A stretch of DNA of 45,522 nt, taken from positions 1 through 45,522 of the forward strand of contig JBAXBP010000006.1 of NCBI GenBank assembly GCA_037141915.1, written 5' to 3'. This document shows positions 24,609 to 32,547 of the stretch, in pieces (positions within the stretch are counted from its first letter, which is position 1; each line of letters begins with the position of its first letter). The notes beneath the pieces were generated by a model. It ran no database searches. It had not been told where the DNA came from and was given only the letters and a program-made list of their open reading frames with translations. Made by a program: the position numbers and the translations under genes. Origin of the DNA: CAIRDP01 sp037141915. Lineage in GTDB: Bacteria > Bacteroidota > Bacteroidia > Bacteroidales > FEN-979.

Positions 24609-24890
24609 TCAGCGATAAAGACAAAGATAAGAAACATCGGAAGGGACCCGGAGGCTGAATTTTTTATCTTTTGCAACAATAAATGTATCAAACGGTTTAT
24701 ATGTTTTCCAATCGGGTTCACCTGGCAGCTTCACTGTCATGCTCCCTGATGTAACAGTCATATATTCGACTGTGGATGTGCCGAATTCATACTCGCCTGC
24801 AGCCATAACACCGATGGTGGCAGGTCCTTCAGCCGTGTTGAAGGCGATGGATTTCACCTTTCCTTCAAAATATTCGTTGGTCCTGAACAT
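24609..24890 (-). CDS. ppnP: Pyrimidine/purine nucleoside phosphorylase PpnP
   Basis: The 93-residue cupin-fold protein resembles E. coli PpnP (94 residues) end to end: NEYFEGKVKSIAFN at the start, GVMAAGEYEFGTSTVEYMTV in the middle and SYLCLYR at the end. PpnP splits several nucleosides with phosphate, giving free base and ribose-1-phosphate. The ATG at 24890 is chosen because the family starts there; a longer reading to 24962 adds a hydrophobic tail not found in the family. It is upstream of the nuo operon on the same strand and divergent from the cyclase gene. Confidence 0.92.
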   Translation of the reverse strand: MFRTNEYFEGKVKSIAFNTAEGPATIGVMAAGEYEFGTSTVEYMTVTSGSMTVKLPGEPDWKTYKPFDTFIVAKDKKFSLRVPSDVSYLCLYR

Positions 24891-24994
24891 AATGGATAGT
24901 CTTTTATTCATGCAAATTAAACATAAAAACAATAAAACCGCGCCTGTTGTGTTTATTTTCACAGTATCCTGACTTCGGATGAGAATGCGTCGGC

Positions 24995-25025
24995 TTGCAG
25001 GCTCTGCAAAAATGCACTAATTTTG
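24995..25025 (+). promoter_or_regulatory. Promoter of the cyclase-family lipoprotein gene
   Basis: TTG at 24995-24997 is followed after exactly 20 bases by TAATTTTG at 25018-25025, a full match to the Bacteroidota promoter pattern. Transcription should start near 25031, which supports the ATG at 25047 and excludes the in-frame TTG at 25023 that lies in the box itself. Confidence 0.7.
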
Positions 25026-25046
25026 ATCGTTCCCAATCACTGCCCA

Positions 25047-25850
25047 ATGAAAAAAGTTTTTATTGCAACCTTATGCCTGCTTTGTTTTGCCTGCAGCCGC
25101 CCTGATCTCATGCTTCAGCTCCAGAATGCAAAATGGATCGACCTTACCCATGATTATGATTCCACAACCGTATATTGGCCAACTGATGTGAACTTCAGGC
25201 ATGATACCGTCTTTTACGGCATGACCGAAAAGGGTTATTTTTATTCATCTTTCAAATATGCAGCCGAAGAACATGGAGGCACCCATTTTGACGCGCCCAT
25301 CCATTTTCACAAGGGCGGGAATACCATAGACCAGGTCCCGGTTTCCCAGCTTCACGGCCCCGCCGTTGTAATCGATATAAAAGAAAAATGTGCCAGAAAC
25401 AGGGATTACCTTATAACCACCGACGATGTTAATAGCTGGGAACATCAGCACGGGAGGATTCCCGAAGGCGCCATCATTATACTTAATACCGGGTATGGAA
25501 AATTCTGGAACGATCATCAGAAATACACCGGCACTCTTAAAAAAGGCCCGGAAGGAGTGGCGGAACTGCATTTCCCTGGCCTGTCTCCTGAAGCATCAAC
25601 CTGGATAATTACATACCGTAAGGTGAATGCCATCGGCCTTGATACCCCGAGTATTGATTTCGGGCAGTCAAAAGACTTTCAGACCCACAGGATCCTTACC
25701 GCGGCATCTCTTACCATGTACGAGAATCTCTGTAATCTCGATGAACTTCCCTCAACCGGGGCATATATCGTAGCCCTGCCTATGAAGATCAAAGGCGGAA
25801 GCGGCTCACCATTGAGGATTGTAGCTATCATAGCGCAAAAAGAACAGTAA
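25047..25850 (+). CDS. Cyclase/kynurenine formamidase-family lipoprotein
   Basis: The 267-residue protein has a lipoprotein-like signal (hydrophobic 4-15, Cys16). The mature part is a metal-dependent cyclase-family hydrolase (kynurenine formamidase-like). The family motif HGGTHFDAPIHF spans 76-87, with H76, H80, D82 and H86 as likely metal/catalytic residues. ALPMKIKGGSGSPLRIVAI at the C-terminus is also typical. Kynurenine formamidase itself is usually cytoplasmic and shorter, and no tryptophan-degradation genes are nearby, so the substrate is open. It has its own promoter and may share a transcript with the DUF3109 gene. Confidence 0.85.
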   Translation: MKKVFIATLCLLCFACSRPDLMLQLQNAKWIDLTHDYDSTTVYWPTDVNFRHDTVFYGMTEKGYFYSSFKYAAEEHGGTHFDAPIHFHKGGNTIDQVPVSQLHGPAVVIDIKEKCARNRDYLITTDDVNSWEHQHGRIPEGAIIILNTGYGKFWNDHQKYTGTLKKGPEGVAELHFPGLSPEASTWIITYRKVNAIGLDTPSIDFGQSKDFQTHRILTAASLTMYENLCNLDELPSTGAYIVALPMKIKGGSGSPLRIVAIIAQKEQ

Positions 25851-25871
25851 GTATGAACCGGAAATACAAAT

Positions 25872-25950
25872 AATGTACGATGTACCATGTACCATGTACA
25901 AATTATAAATATTTCAGTATTTGTAAATGGTACATGGTAAATTGTACATA
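25872..25950. repeat. GGTACAT/TGTACAT heptamer repeats
   Basis: Inverted heptamers (TGTACAT, GGTACAT, GGTACAT, CGTACAT on the minus strand, 25872-25904) are followed by direct ones (GGTACAT, GGTAAAT, TGTACAT, about 25928-25948). Together they can pair as an imperfect hairpin. They fill the gap between the cyclase and DUF3109 genes. Confidence 0.82.
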
Positions 25951-25961
25951 ATCATTTACTC

Positions 25962-26522
25962 ATGATCCATCTCGACAACACTATTATCTCTGACGACATC
26001 CGCGACAGCTTTTTCTGTTGTGACCTTGATGCATGCAAAGGGGCTTGCTGCGTGGAAGGCGATGCCGGGGCTCCTCTTGAGGAGTTGGAGATCTCCCTGA
26101 TAGAAGATTATTTTGAGTTTATTCTGCCTTACATGCTGCCGGGTGGTAAAAAGGTCATAGAATCTTCGGGTGTGTTTGATTATGATGCAGATGGAAATTA
26201 TGTGACTCCTCTTGTGAATGACAGAGATTGTGCTTTTGTTTATTATGAGGATGGCATTGCCCGTTGTGCAATTGAAAAAGCTTTCCGGGAGAAAGCCATC
26301 CCTTTTCCCAAACCAGTATCATGTAACCTTTACCCAATCCGTATCAAACAACTTGCCAGCGGGGCTGAGGGGCTGAACTACCATAAATGGTCCATCTGCA
26401 AAAAGGCAGTTGAAAAAGGATACAGGCAAAAAGTGAAGATGTACAGTTTCCTTGATCAGGCACTGATCAGGAAATACGGAAGAGCCTGGTATAACAGGCT
26501 TTTAAAACTCATCGAACAATAA
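25962..26522 (+). CDS. DUF3109 cysteine-rich protein
   Basis: The 186-residue cytoplasmic protein matches the DUF3109 family seen in Bacteroidota. Clustered cysteines C19, C20, C25, C29, C30 (FFCCDLDACKGACC) and later Cys in NDRDCAFV, ARCAIE, PVSCNLYPIR and WSICKK suggest a metal or iron-sulfur site, as in the related YkgJ-type zinc/iron-chelating domain. The function is not established. It is convergent with ferritin; only three bases separate the stop codons. Confidence 0.85.
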   Translation: MIHLDNTIISDDIRDSFFCCDLDACKGACCVEGDAGAPLEELEISLIEDYFEFILPYMLPGGKKVIESSGVFDYDADGNYVTPLVNDRDCAFVYYEDGIARCAIEKAFREKAIPFPKPVSCNLYPIRIKQLASGAEGLNYHKWSICKKAVEKGYRQKVKMYSFLDQALIRKYGRAWYNRLLKLIEQ

Positions 26523-26525
26523 GCC

Positions 26526-27065
26526 CTACGTGGCCTGGCCTGTGCCACCTGCGGCTGCAAGAGCAGCACGCTTGGCTATAGCCCTCGTCCCGAATTCCTT
26601 ATCCATCAGGAACAAGCCGCCCTGTTCAGTCCCTGCAAGCCTGAGCTGGTCAAGAATGCTGCGCACCGTGCTTTCTTCCTCAACCTGTTCGGTGATGTAC
26701 CATTGCAGGTAGTTTGCGGTAGTAAAGTCTTTTTCGGTCACACAAACAGCATAGAGATCATTGATGGAAGCGGAAATAAACTCCTCGTGTTTAAGCACAT
26801 TCTGGAATACGTCAAGCAGGGTTTTAAATCCGGCTTTGGGGGCTGGAAGAGCCGGGATGACTGCATTTCCCCCGCGATCGTTGAGATAGTGAACCAGCTT
26901 AAGCATATGAAGTCGCTCCTCCTCAGTCTGCGCATAAAGCCAGTCGGCAGCTCCGGGGTAGCCTGCCCTCTCGGCCCATGATGCCATTGCTAAATAAAGG
27001 CGTGAAGAATCCTCTTCCCTTTTGATCTGCTCGCTCAGAGCTTTTTCAACGTTCTTTGTAATCAT
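26526..27065 (-). CDS. ftnA: Ferritin
   Basis: The 179-residue non-haem ferritin has every iron site residue in E. coli FtnA numbering: E17, E50, H53, E94, Q127 and E130. The helix-1 motif SSRLYLAMASWAE and the TEEERLHMLKL stretch are diagnostic. The C-terminus carries an Ala-rich tail (AKRAALAAAGGTGQAT) about ten residues longer than usual. It should store iron as a 24-subunit cage, relevant to the many iron-sulfur proteins here. It lies upstream-in-line of... nothing co-directional but atpG, whose stop is 78 bases from its start, on the same strand; the gap holds heptamer repeats. Confidence 0.95.
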   Translation of the reverse strand: MITKNVEKALSEQIKREEDSSRLYLAMASWAERAGYPGAADWLYAQTEEERLHMLKLVHYLNDRGGNAVIPALPAPKAGFKTLLDVFQNVLKHEEFISASINDLYAVCVTEKDFTTANYLQWYITEQVEEESTVRSILDQLRLAGTEQGGLFLMDKEFGTRAIAKRAALAAAGGTGQAT

Positions 27066-27082
27066 ACGCTCTTAATGAAAAT

Positions 27083-27138
27083 TTGTAAATTGTAAATTCC
27101 ACACATCATTTGTACATTGTACATGGTACATTGTACAT
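27083..27138. repeat. TGTAAAT and TGTACAT heptamer repeats, atpG-ferritin gap
   Basis: Two TGTAAAT units (27084-27097) are followed by four heptamers, TGTACAT, TGTACAT, GGTACAT, TGTACAT (27111-27138). The second block is identical over all 28 bases to 14064-14091, about 13 kb away. Confidence 0.9.
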
Positions 27139-27143
27139 TCTTA

Positions 27144-28034
27144 TCATCCTTTAAGCGCCTCAGCGCCTGACACAATCTCGATGAGTTCGCTGGTGATCTG
27201 GTTCTGTCTTGCCTTATTGTAGGAAATGTTAAGGTTGCGGAGAAGGTCTTTTGCATTATCCGTTGCCTGCTGCATGGCTGTCATCCTGGCTCCCATTTCG
27301 GCGGCATAGGAATCCAGCACTGCTTTGAACACCTGGATGCGTAAGGTTTTTGGTATAAGCTCCCTGACTACGGTTTCCTTGTCAGGTTCGAAAATGTAAT
27401 CCGCTGCAGCCTGGCTTTTCATGGCTTTATCTGCCGCAGCATCCTGAACTATGGGGAGGAACTGTTCGGTCACCAGTTTCTGCACTGCTGCATTCTTAAA
27501 CTGGTTGTAAACGATCTCGATCCTGTCGAATTCTTTCTTTACAAACGCCTGCATCAGGGATTCTGCAAAAGGTGCAATGTATGCAAAGGTGAGTTTGTCA
27601 AAGAAGTCATCATGATGTGCTGCCACATTGTAGTTCCGCTTGGTGAAATACTCTGTTGCCCTTTTGCCGATAGTGATAATGCTCACATTTCCCTTGCTGA
27701 ACTGGGCCTGGTATTTTTCGGCTATCAGCGCAAGTGTGGCCTTCATGATATTGGAGTTGAATGCTCCGCAAAGGCCCCTGTTTGAGGCTATAACGACAAG
27801 CAGAATTTTTTCGGGCTCTCTTTGTTCAGAATATTTGCTTTCACCTGAATTCTCAATACTCTCGCTGAGGTTTTGCAGCATCTCCCTGAGTTTGGCTGCA
27901 TACGGCCTGAGTTTGATAATGGAATTCTGGGCCCTCCTCAGTTTGGATGCCGCCACCATTTTCATGGCGGAAGTAATCTGCTGGGTCGACTTTACCGACG
28001 CAATACGTATTCTGACTTCCTTAAGTCCGCCCAT
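27144..28034 (-). CDS. atpG: ATP synthase F1 gamma subunit
   Basis: The 296-residue protein has the gamma signature at its N-terminus, GLKEVRIRIASVKSTQQITS and AMKMVAASKLRRAQ, and at its C-terminus ISYNKARQNQITSELIEIVSGAEAL. These helices form the rotor shaft turning within the alpha/beta ring. It starts eight bases after atpA and is the last atp gene here. No atpD follows; ferritin is next. Confidence 0.96.
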   Translation of the reverse strand: MGGLKEVRIRIASVKSTQQITSAMKMVAASKLRRAQNSIIKLRPYAAKLREMLQNLSESIENSGESKYSEQREPEKILLVVIASNRGLCGAFNSNIMKATLALIAEKYQAQFSKGNVSIITIGKRATEYFTKRNYNVAAHHDDFFDKLTFAYIAPFAESLMQAFVKKEFDRIEIVYNQFKNAAVQKLVTEQFLPIVQDAAADKAMKSQAAADYIFEPDKETVVRELIPKTLRIQVFKAVLDSYAAEMGARMTAMQQATDNAKDLLRNLNISYNKARQNQITSELIEIVSGAEALKG

Positions 28035-28042
28035 GAGTGAAA

Positions 28043-29632
28043 TTATTTCTTTTCTTCGTATTTCTTCGATACATCTTTTGCGGCCTGTTCAAGCACCTTC
28101 AGGTCCTCATCCTTCAGCAGGCCTTTGCCGAGGTTGTCAAGAACATCATTATGCATGGTTTCCATATGATGCAGGAACTCGACCTCGAAATTCACAACGC
28201 TGCGGGTAGGGATGTTCCTTAAAAGGTTCTTGGTACCGCAGTAAATGATCGCGATCTGTTTACTCACATGCATAGGAGAATACTGGGGCTGTTTCAGGAT
28301 CTCCACATTCCTGGCACCCTTTTCAATGACCTGCTTGGTTGCAGGATCAAGGTCGGAACCGAATTTGGCAAAAGCTTCAAGTTCGCGGAACTCTGCCTGG
28401 TCGAGTTTAAGGGTCCCGGCAATCTTCTTCATAGATTTGATCTGGGCATTACCCCCAACCCTGGATACTGAAATACCAACGTTGATGGCAGGGCGTATAC
28501 CCGCGTTGAACAAACCGGTCTCAAGAAAGATCTGCCCGTCGGTAATAGAGATCACATTGGTGGGGATGTAAGCCGAAACGTCACCGGCCTGGGTTTCAAT
28601 GATTGGAAGAGCGGTAAGCGAACCACCTCCCTTGACCATATGCCTGATCGATTCGGGAAGGTCGTTCATTTTTTTCGCGATGTCGTCGGCAGAAATAATC
28701 CTTGCTGCGCGTTCCAGCAAACGTGAATGCAGGTAAAATACGTCGCCTGGATAAGCTTCGCGTCCGGGAGGACGGCGCAACAGAAGTGAAACTTCGCGGT
28801 ACGAAACGGCCTGTTTTGACAAGTCGTCATAGATCACCAGTGCAGGGCGGCCCGTATCACGGAAAAATTCTCCTATCGAGGCACCTGCAAAGGGCGCATA
28901 AAACTGCATGGCCGCAGGGTCTGAAGCGGTAGCCATGACAATCACTGTGTAGGGCAGTGCACCTTTGTCGTCAAGCGTTTTTACAATGTTTGCAACAGTC
29001 GAACCTTTCTGCCCGATTGCAACATAGATACAATAAACAGGTTCCCCCTTTTCGTAAAAATGTTTCTGGTTGATGATAGTGTCAATGGCAATAGCCGTTT
29101 TACCCGTCTGGCGGTCGCCGATGATGAGCTCACGCTGTCCGCGCCCGATAGGAATCATCGCGTCGATAGCTTTTATCCCGGTCTGAAGCGGCTGGTTTAC
29201 CGGCTGACGAAAAATAACGCCGGGAGCTTTGCGTTCGAGCGGCATCTGGTATAGCTGGCCCTGTATGCTTCCTTTCCCGTCGATAGGCTGTCCAAGAGTG
29301 TTGATGACACGCCCAAGCAGTCCTTCGCCTACATCGATGGAAGCAATCTTCCGGGTACGTTTGACCTTGTCGCCTTCCTTAATTTCGGAATATTCGCCAA
29401 GAATAACTGCGCCGACGTTGTCTTCCTCAAGGTTCAGTGCAATACCCAGGACCCCGTTCTTTTCAAACTCTATAAGTTCTCCGGAACCAACATTGTTCAT
29501 TCCGTAAATTCTTGCGATCCCGTCACCGACGGTAAGCACTGTGCCGACTTCTTCAAGCTCGGTCACGTTTACATAACCTGCAAGTTCCCTGCGCAGAATC
29601 GCAGTAACTTCAGCGGGTTTAATGTCTGCCAT
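28043..29632 (-). CDS. atpA: ATP synthase F1 alpha subunit
   Basis: The 529-residue protein is full length for AtpA. It has the P-loop GDRQTGKT at 172-179, VYVAIGQKGSTVANIV-type sequence near 205-220, and ALVIYDDLSKQAVSYREVSLLLRRPPGREAYPG, the catalytic interface region with the arginine finger farther on (SVSRVGG). It forms the F1 hexamer with AtpD, which is not encoded in the window. Its start overlaps the atpH stop by 14 bases. Confidence 0.97.
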   Translation of the reverse strand: MADIKPAEVTAILRRELAGYVNVTELEEVGTVLTVGDGIARIYGMNNVGSGELIEFEKNGVLGIALNLEEDNVGAVILGEYSEIKEGDKVKRTRKIASIDVGEGLLGRVINTLGQPIDGKGSIQGQLYQMPLERKAPGVIFRQPVNQPLQTGIKAIDAMIPIGRGQRELIIGDRQTGKTAIAIDTIINQKHFYEKGEPVYCIYVAIGQKGSTVANIVKTLDDKGALPYTVIVMATASDPAAMQFYAPFAGASIGEFFRDTGRPALVIYDDLSKQAVSYREVSLLLRRPPGREAYPGDVFYLHSRLLERAARIISADDIAKKMNDLPESIRHMVKGGGSLTALPIIETQAGDVSAYIPTNVISITDGQIFLETGLFNAGIRPAINVGISVSRVGGNAQIKSMKKIAGTLKLDQAEFRELEAFAKFGSDLDPATKQVIEKGARNVEILKQPQYSPMHVSKQIAIIYCGTKNLLRNIPTRSVVNFEVEFLHHMETMHNDVLDNLGKGLLKDEDLKVLEQAAKDVSKKYEEKK

Positions 29633-30191
29633 GGTCTATTCCTTTTACATATAAATTAATCCTTGCCACACCCTTTCTCATTCTCTCAAGCTGCTTCAGG
29701 ATGCTGGCATCATATTGCTTGTCGTCCCAGCTCAGGACAAAACCACCGATCACCGAGGCGTCAACTTCTTCATGGATCTGGATATTGGCCCCGGTAAACC
29801 CAGCCATCATCGAGTTCAGCCTCGTCTTCAGTTCTTCACTCATCGGTATGGCACTCACCACCTTCAGAATGACTATATTCTCGTATCGGTTATACTGTTC
29901 AATGAACTGTAAGGTGATCTCCGGGATTGTCCTCTCGCGCCTCTTCGCAATAAGAAGGTTAATAAAGGTTACGGTAACCGGGTTGAATCCCCTAATAATT
30001 TCATCCATCACATTGCGCTTTTTCCCCGGGTTGATGATGGGGGCCCTGAGGAAAAGCCTGAGAGACTTGTTCTCCTGAAGAATTACTGCGAGCCGGAGAA
30101 TATCCTTGTGGACATCTTCCAGGACATTCTTCTCCAGGGCCATTTCGAACAGGGCCTTTGCGTAACGTTCGGCGATGAGGGTAACGTTCAT
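29619..30191 (-). CDS. atpH: ATP synthase F1 delta subunit
   Basis: The 190-residue protein has the OSCP/delta features: ERYAKALFEMALEKN near the start and VDASVIGGFVLSWDDKQYDASILKQLERMR near the end. It joins the b-subunit stalk to the top of F1. It starts five bases after atpF and overlaps atpA by 14 bases, so it is translationally coupled. Confidence 0.95.
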   Translation of the reverse strand: MNVTLIAERYAKALFEMALEKNVLEDVHKDILRLAVILQENKSLRLFLRAPIINPGKKRNVMDEIIRGFNPVTVTFINLLIAKRRERTIPEITLQFIEQYNRYENIVILKVVSAIPMSEELKTRLNSMMAGFTGANIQIHEEVDASVIGGFVLSWDDKQYDASILKQLERMRKGVARINLYVKGIDHGRH

Positions 30192-30196
30192 CTGGT

Positions 30197-30691
30197 TTAA
30201 TTAAGTTTTATTTCATCCAGGAGCTGGCGTGCGAATTCTTCCTGTTTTTTGGGATCTGCAAGCTCCCTCTGCAATATCTTTTTCGCGATTTCAAGTGAAA
30301 GCTGTCCCACTTCATTCTTGAGCTCAGTAAGGGCAGCCATCTTCTCGTTCCTGATATTCTCAAGGGCGCTGGCTGTGATACGCCCTGCCTCCTCGCCGGC
30401 TTTCACACGGGCTTCCTCTATGATCTTTTCCTTGATTTTCCTCGCATCGTTGAGGATATTATCCCTTTCATTCTTGGCTTCGGCCAGAAGCTGCTCATTG
30501 CTGAACTGCAATTGCTTCATTTCTTCCTTCGCCTTATCGGCGGATAACAACGCATCGGTTATCGCATCTTCCCTGTCTTTCAAGGCTTTGAGAATCGGGA
30601 TCCATGCAAATTTCTTTAGCAGGAAAAGTAAAGCCAGGAAGACCAGCGTCATCCAGAAAATAAGGCCTAATCCGGGGGTGATCAGTTCCAT
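30197..30691 (-). CDS. atpF: ATP synthase F0 b subunit
   Basis: With the ATG at 30691 the protein has 164 residues: an N-terminal membrane helix (GLGLIFWMTLVFLALLFLLKKFAW, residues about 6-29) and a long charged coiled coil to the C-terminus, the peripheral stalk. A longer reading from 30745 would begin inside a perfect hairpin and adds non-family residues, so it is rejected. The gene is separated from atpE by 78 bases that contain this hairpin. Confidence 0.94.
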   Translation of the reverse strand: MELITPGLGLIFWMTLVFLALLFLLKKFAWIPILKALKDREDAITDALLSADKAKEEMKQLQFSNEQLLAEAKNERDNILNDARKIKEKIIEEARVKAGEEAGRITASALENIRNEKMAALTELKNEVGQLSLEIAKKILQRELADPKKQEEFARQLLDEIKLN

Positions 30692-30716
30692 AGTTCGTTC
30701 TTTTTTTGTTTGATTA

Positions 30717-30759
30717 AGGAATTCAACGGCATGACCAACCGTCATGCCGTTGAATTCCT
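30717..30759. terminator. Perfect 19-bp hairpin between atpE and atpF
   Basis: Arms at 30717-30735 and 30741-30759 are exact reverse complements with a 5-base loop. The stem begins 10 bases after the atpE stop codon on the minus strand. An A-rich stretch rather than a U-tract follows, so it is not a standard terminator. It may protect or separate the upstream atpBE part of the mRNA and so raise c-subunit output. Confidence 0.7.
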
Positions 30760-30769
30760 GCCGTTACTG

Positions 30770-31030
30770 CTAGATGAAAAGGATCAGCAGACAAACGACG
30801 ATAGCAAAAAATGCTACTCCTTCGACGAGAGCGGCGGCGATGATCATGTTTGAACGGATATCACCAACAGCTTCAGGCTGGCGGGCAATGGATTCGAGAG
30901 CGCTGCCCCCGATCTTACCGATACCGATACCGGCACCGATAACTGCTATCCCTGCACCCAGACCGGCTCCCATCTTTGCGATCGGAACCAGGTTGGCTGC
31001 GACCTGCAGAATAATTGCTAATAGAGTCAT
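30770..31030 (-). CDS. atpE: ATP synthase F0 c subunit
   Basis: The 86-residue hairpin protein has two membrane helices with the polar loop SIARQPEA (47-54). The ion-carrying Glu is E70 in LVEGVAFFAIV. Sodium-type c subunits carry a Gln in helix 1 and Ser/Thr after the Glu; here the helix 1 position is Ile (GIGIG) and Gly-Val follows E70. A proton-type ring is therefore likely. Helix 1 is Gly/Ala-rich, as expected for a packed ring. About ten copies are needed per enzyme, which gives meaning to the hairpin downstream. Confidence 0.95.
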   Translation of the reverse strand: MTLLAIILQVAANLVPIAKMGAGLGAGIAVIGAGIGIGKIGGSALESIARQPEAVGDIRSNMIIAAALVEGVAFFAIVVCLLILFI

Positions 31031-31060
31031 GTTGTTTGTATTAAGGGTTACTACTAAAAT

Positions 31061-31131
31061 TACGATTTACGATTTAATTACGATTTACGATTTAGTATTT
31101 TTATTTCGCTACCTCACTACCTCGCTACTTC
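31061..31131. repeat. TACGATT heptamers and CGCTACTT octamers, atpB-atpE gap
   Basis: Four TACGATT units (31061-31074 and 31079-31092) are followed by three octamers (CGCTACCT, CACTACCT, CGCTACTT, 31108-31131), reaching the atpB stop. Two repeat families thus share a 100-base gap. The octamers resemble those after nuoN. Confidence 0.87.
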
Positions 31132-32282
31132 TAATGGTGTTCCGGCTCCATCGTGGCCAGCCCGAAATACAGAGCCGACAGCAAGGTGAACACATATGCC
31201 TGTATGAAAGCGACAAGGAGTTCGAGCAGGTTCATGAAGATCATGAATGCAACTGAAACAACTGAAACCCCGTATCCCAGGGCGGCGTTCATGGCCCCGA
31301 AAATAAAGATCAGGCTTATAAAACCCAGTGCAATGATGTGACCTGCGGTAATGTTTGCAAAGAGACGAACCATCAGCACAAACGGCTTTGTGATGAGCCC
31401 GATGATCTCGACAATCGGCATCAGGGGCAGGGGAAGCTTAAGCCACCATGGCACTCCCGGGGTGTTTACAATGTCAACCCAGTAATGCTTGTTCCCGTTT
31501 ACCGTGGTAAGGATGAAAGTAAAGACAGCCATCACCATTGTCACGGCAATATTGCCGGTGACATTGGCACCTCCCGGAAAGATCGGGATAAGTCCCAGTA
31601 CGTTATTCAGGAAAATAAAGAAAAAGATCGTGAGCAGGTATGGCATGTATTTTTCATATTTCTTTTCCCCTATCGAGCTCTTGGCAATATCGTCACGTAT
31701 AAAAATGATAATGGGTTCAAGCATGGACTGCATTCCTTTGGGCGCCTGGTTGCGGTTCCTTGCATATGCCCTTGCAACGGAAATAAAAATAAATAACATG
31801 AGAGCAGCGCTGATGAGGATTGCAAGTACGGTTTTGGTAATTGAAAAATCGTACACCCTGGGATCGCCTGGGGCGGCAAGAGTTCTTACTATCTTCCCTT
31901 TTGCAGGCCCCTCTGCAGGAAGGCTGAAGCCCTGGTATGAGTGCTCTTCGTTATGAAACCTTGAAGAACAGAAAGTATAAAGCCTGCCGTTATAATAAAG
32001 AATCACAGGAAGCGGAATGCTAAGTGTAAAATGACCGGCCTCGAGAATATGCCATTCATGGTTATCAACAACATGTTCCATGATCATGTCACCGGCATTG
32101 AACCCTTCGGCTTTTTTCTCCTTGTGCTCTTTCCCTGAAATAACACTGTCATTTGCCGGTACGAGATTCACATTCTCCTGGGCGCTTACCATGCCCGTAA
32201 ATCCGTAAGCAAAGAAAAAGAAAGGAATAAGTAAAACAGCCCTGAAAAAGAAGCTAGTACGTGCCGGGAAATGTCTTCTCAT
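31131..32282 (-). CDS. atpB: ATP synthase F0 a subunit (long Bacteroidota form)
   Basis: With the ATG at 32282 the protein has 383 residues. A signal-like N-terminus (about 3-33, ending GMVSAQ) and a periplasmic extension with FNAGDMIMEHVVDNHEWH precede the usual five-helix core; this extension is typical of Bacteroidota. The essential Arg lies in VLMVRLFANITAGHI. The C-terminal helix has FIQAYVFTLLSALYF. Readings up to 32414 would run through the promoter box at 32306-32313, supporting the chosen start. It heads atpBEFHAG. Confidence 0.93.
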   Translation of the reverse strand: MRRHFPARTSFFFRAVLLIPFFFFAYGFTGMVSAQENVNLVPANDSVISGKEHKEKKAEGFNAGDMIMEHVVDNHEWHILEAGHFTLSIPLPVILYYNGRLYTFCSSRFHNEEHSYQGFSLPAEGPAKGKIVRTLAAPGDPRVYDFSITKTVLAILISAALMLFIFISVARAYARNRNQAPKGMQSMLEPIIIFIRDDIAKSSIGEKKYEKYMPYLLTIFFFIFLNNVLGLIPIFPGGANVTGNIAVTMVMAVFTFILTTVNGNKHYWVDIVNTPGVPWWLKLPLPLMPIVEIIGLITKPFVLMVRLFANITAGHIIALGFISLIFIFGAMNAALGYGVSVVSVAFMIFMNLLELLVAFIQAYVFTLLSALYFGLATMEPEHH

Positions 32283-32305
32283 CTTCTGAATAAAAATCTG
32301 AACGG

Positions 32306-32313
32306 CAAAGATA
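32306..32313 (-). promoter_or_regulatory. Candidate -7 box (TATCTTTG) of the atp operon
   Basis: The minus strand reads TATCTTTG, 23 bases before the atpB ATG at 32282. No good TTG was found at the expected distance. The box lies in the shared gap with the divergent tolC-like gene. Confidence 0.45.
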
Positions 32314-32396
32314 AAAACTTTTCTGATTTTTTGACAGTTTTCTTGCAAAGAAGGTGCTCCAGGTTCTGAGAATGAATTCAATGACTGAAGGATGAC

Positions 32397-32430
32397 TTGC
32401 ATTGCAAGCTGCAATGTCGCAATTTTTTTT
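32397..32430. other. Hairpin with T-tract in the atpB-tolC divergent gap
   Basis: TTGC-ATTGCA-AGC-TGCAAT, followed by a bulge and GCAA, forms an imperfect inverted repeat (32397-32422). A run of eight T residues follows on the plus strand. It looks like a terminator but no plus-strand gene ends here, so it may instead be a binding site or a leftover from an earlier arrangement. Confidence 0.45.
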
Positions 32431-32501
32431 CTATGGGCAAGTCTATTCTGTAACCTTTACCCGAATTCCTCGTCTTAATGTACCATTCACGGGAAATTGC
32501 C

Positions 32502-32509
32502 TATTTTTG
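32502..32509 (+). promoter_or_regulatory. Candidate -7 box (TATTTTTG) of the efflux genes
   Basis: TATTTTTG, an exact TAnnTTTG element, lies 38 bases before the ATG at 32548. No TTG is present at the right distance. It argues against the in-frame TTG start at 32497. Confidence 0.45.
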
Positions 32510-32547
32510 AGGTTCCCAATCTTTGCTTAACCATAAAACCTATTGCA

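Noticed and set aside
30692..30745. Extended start for atpF
   Set aside because: It would start inside the perfect hairpin; the membrane helix begins properly from the ATG at 30691.
30770..31030. Sodium-type ATP synthase c ring
   Set aside because: Helix 1 lacks the Gln and no Ser/Thr follows E70, so the sodium ligand set is missing.
30774..31256. 160-codon plus-strand ORF across atpE and the atpB end
   Set aside because: Opposite strand of atpE and of a repeat-filled gap; no coding features.
32283..32414. Extended start for atpB
   Set aside because: It would run through the promoter box and precede an obvious signal peptide.
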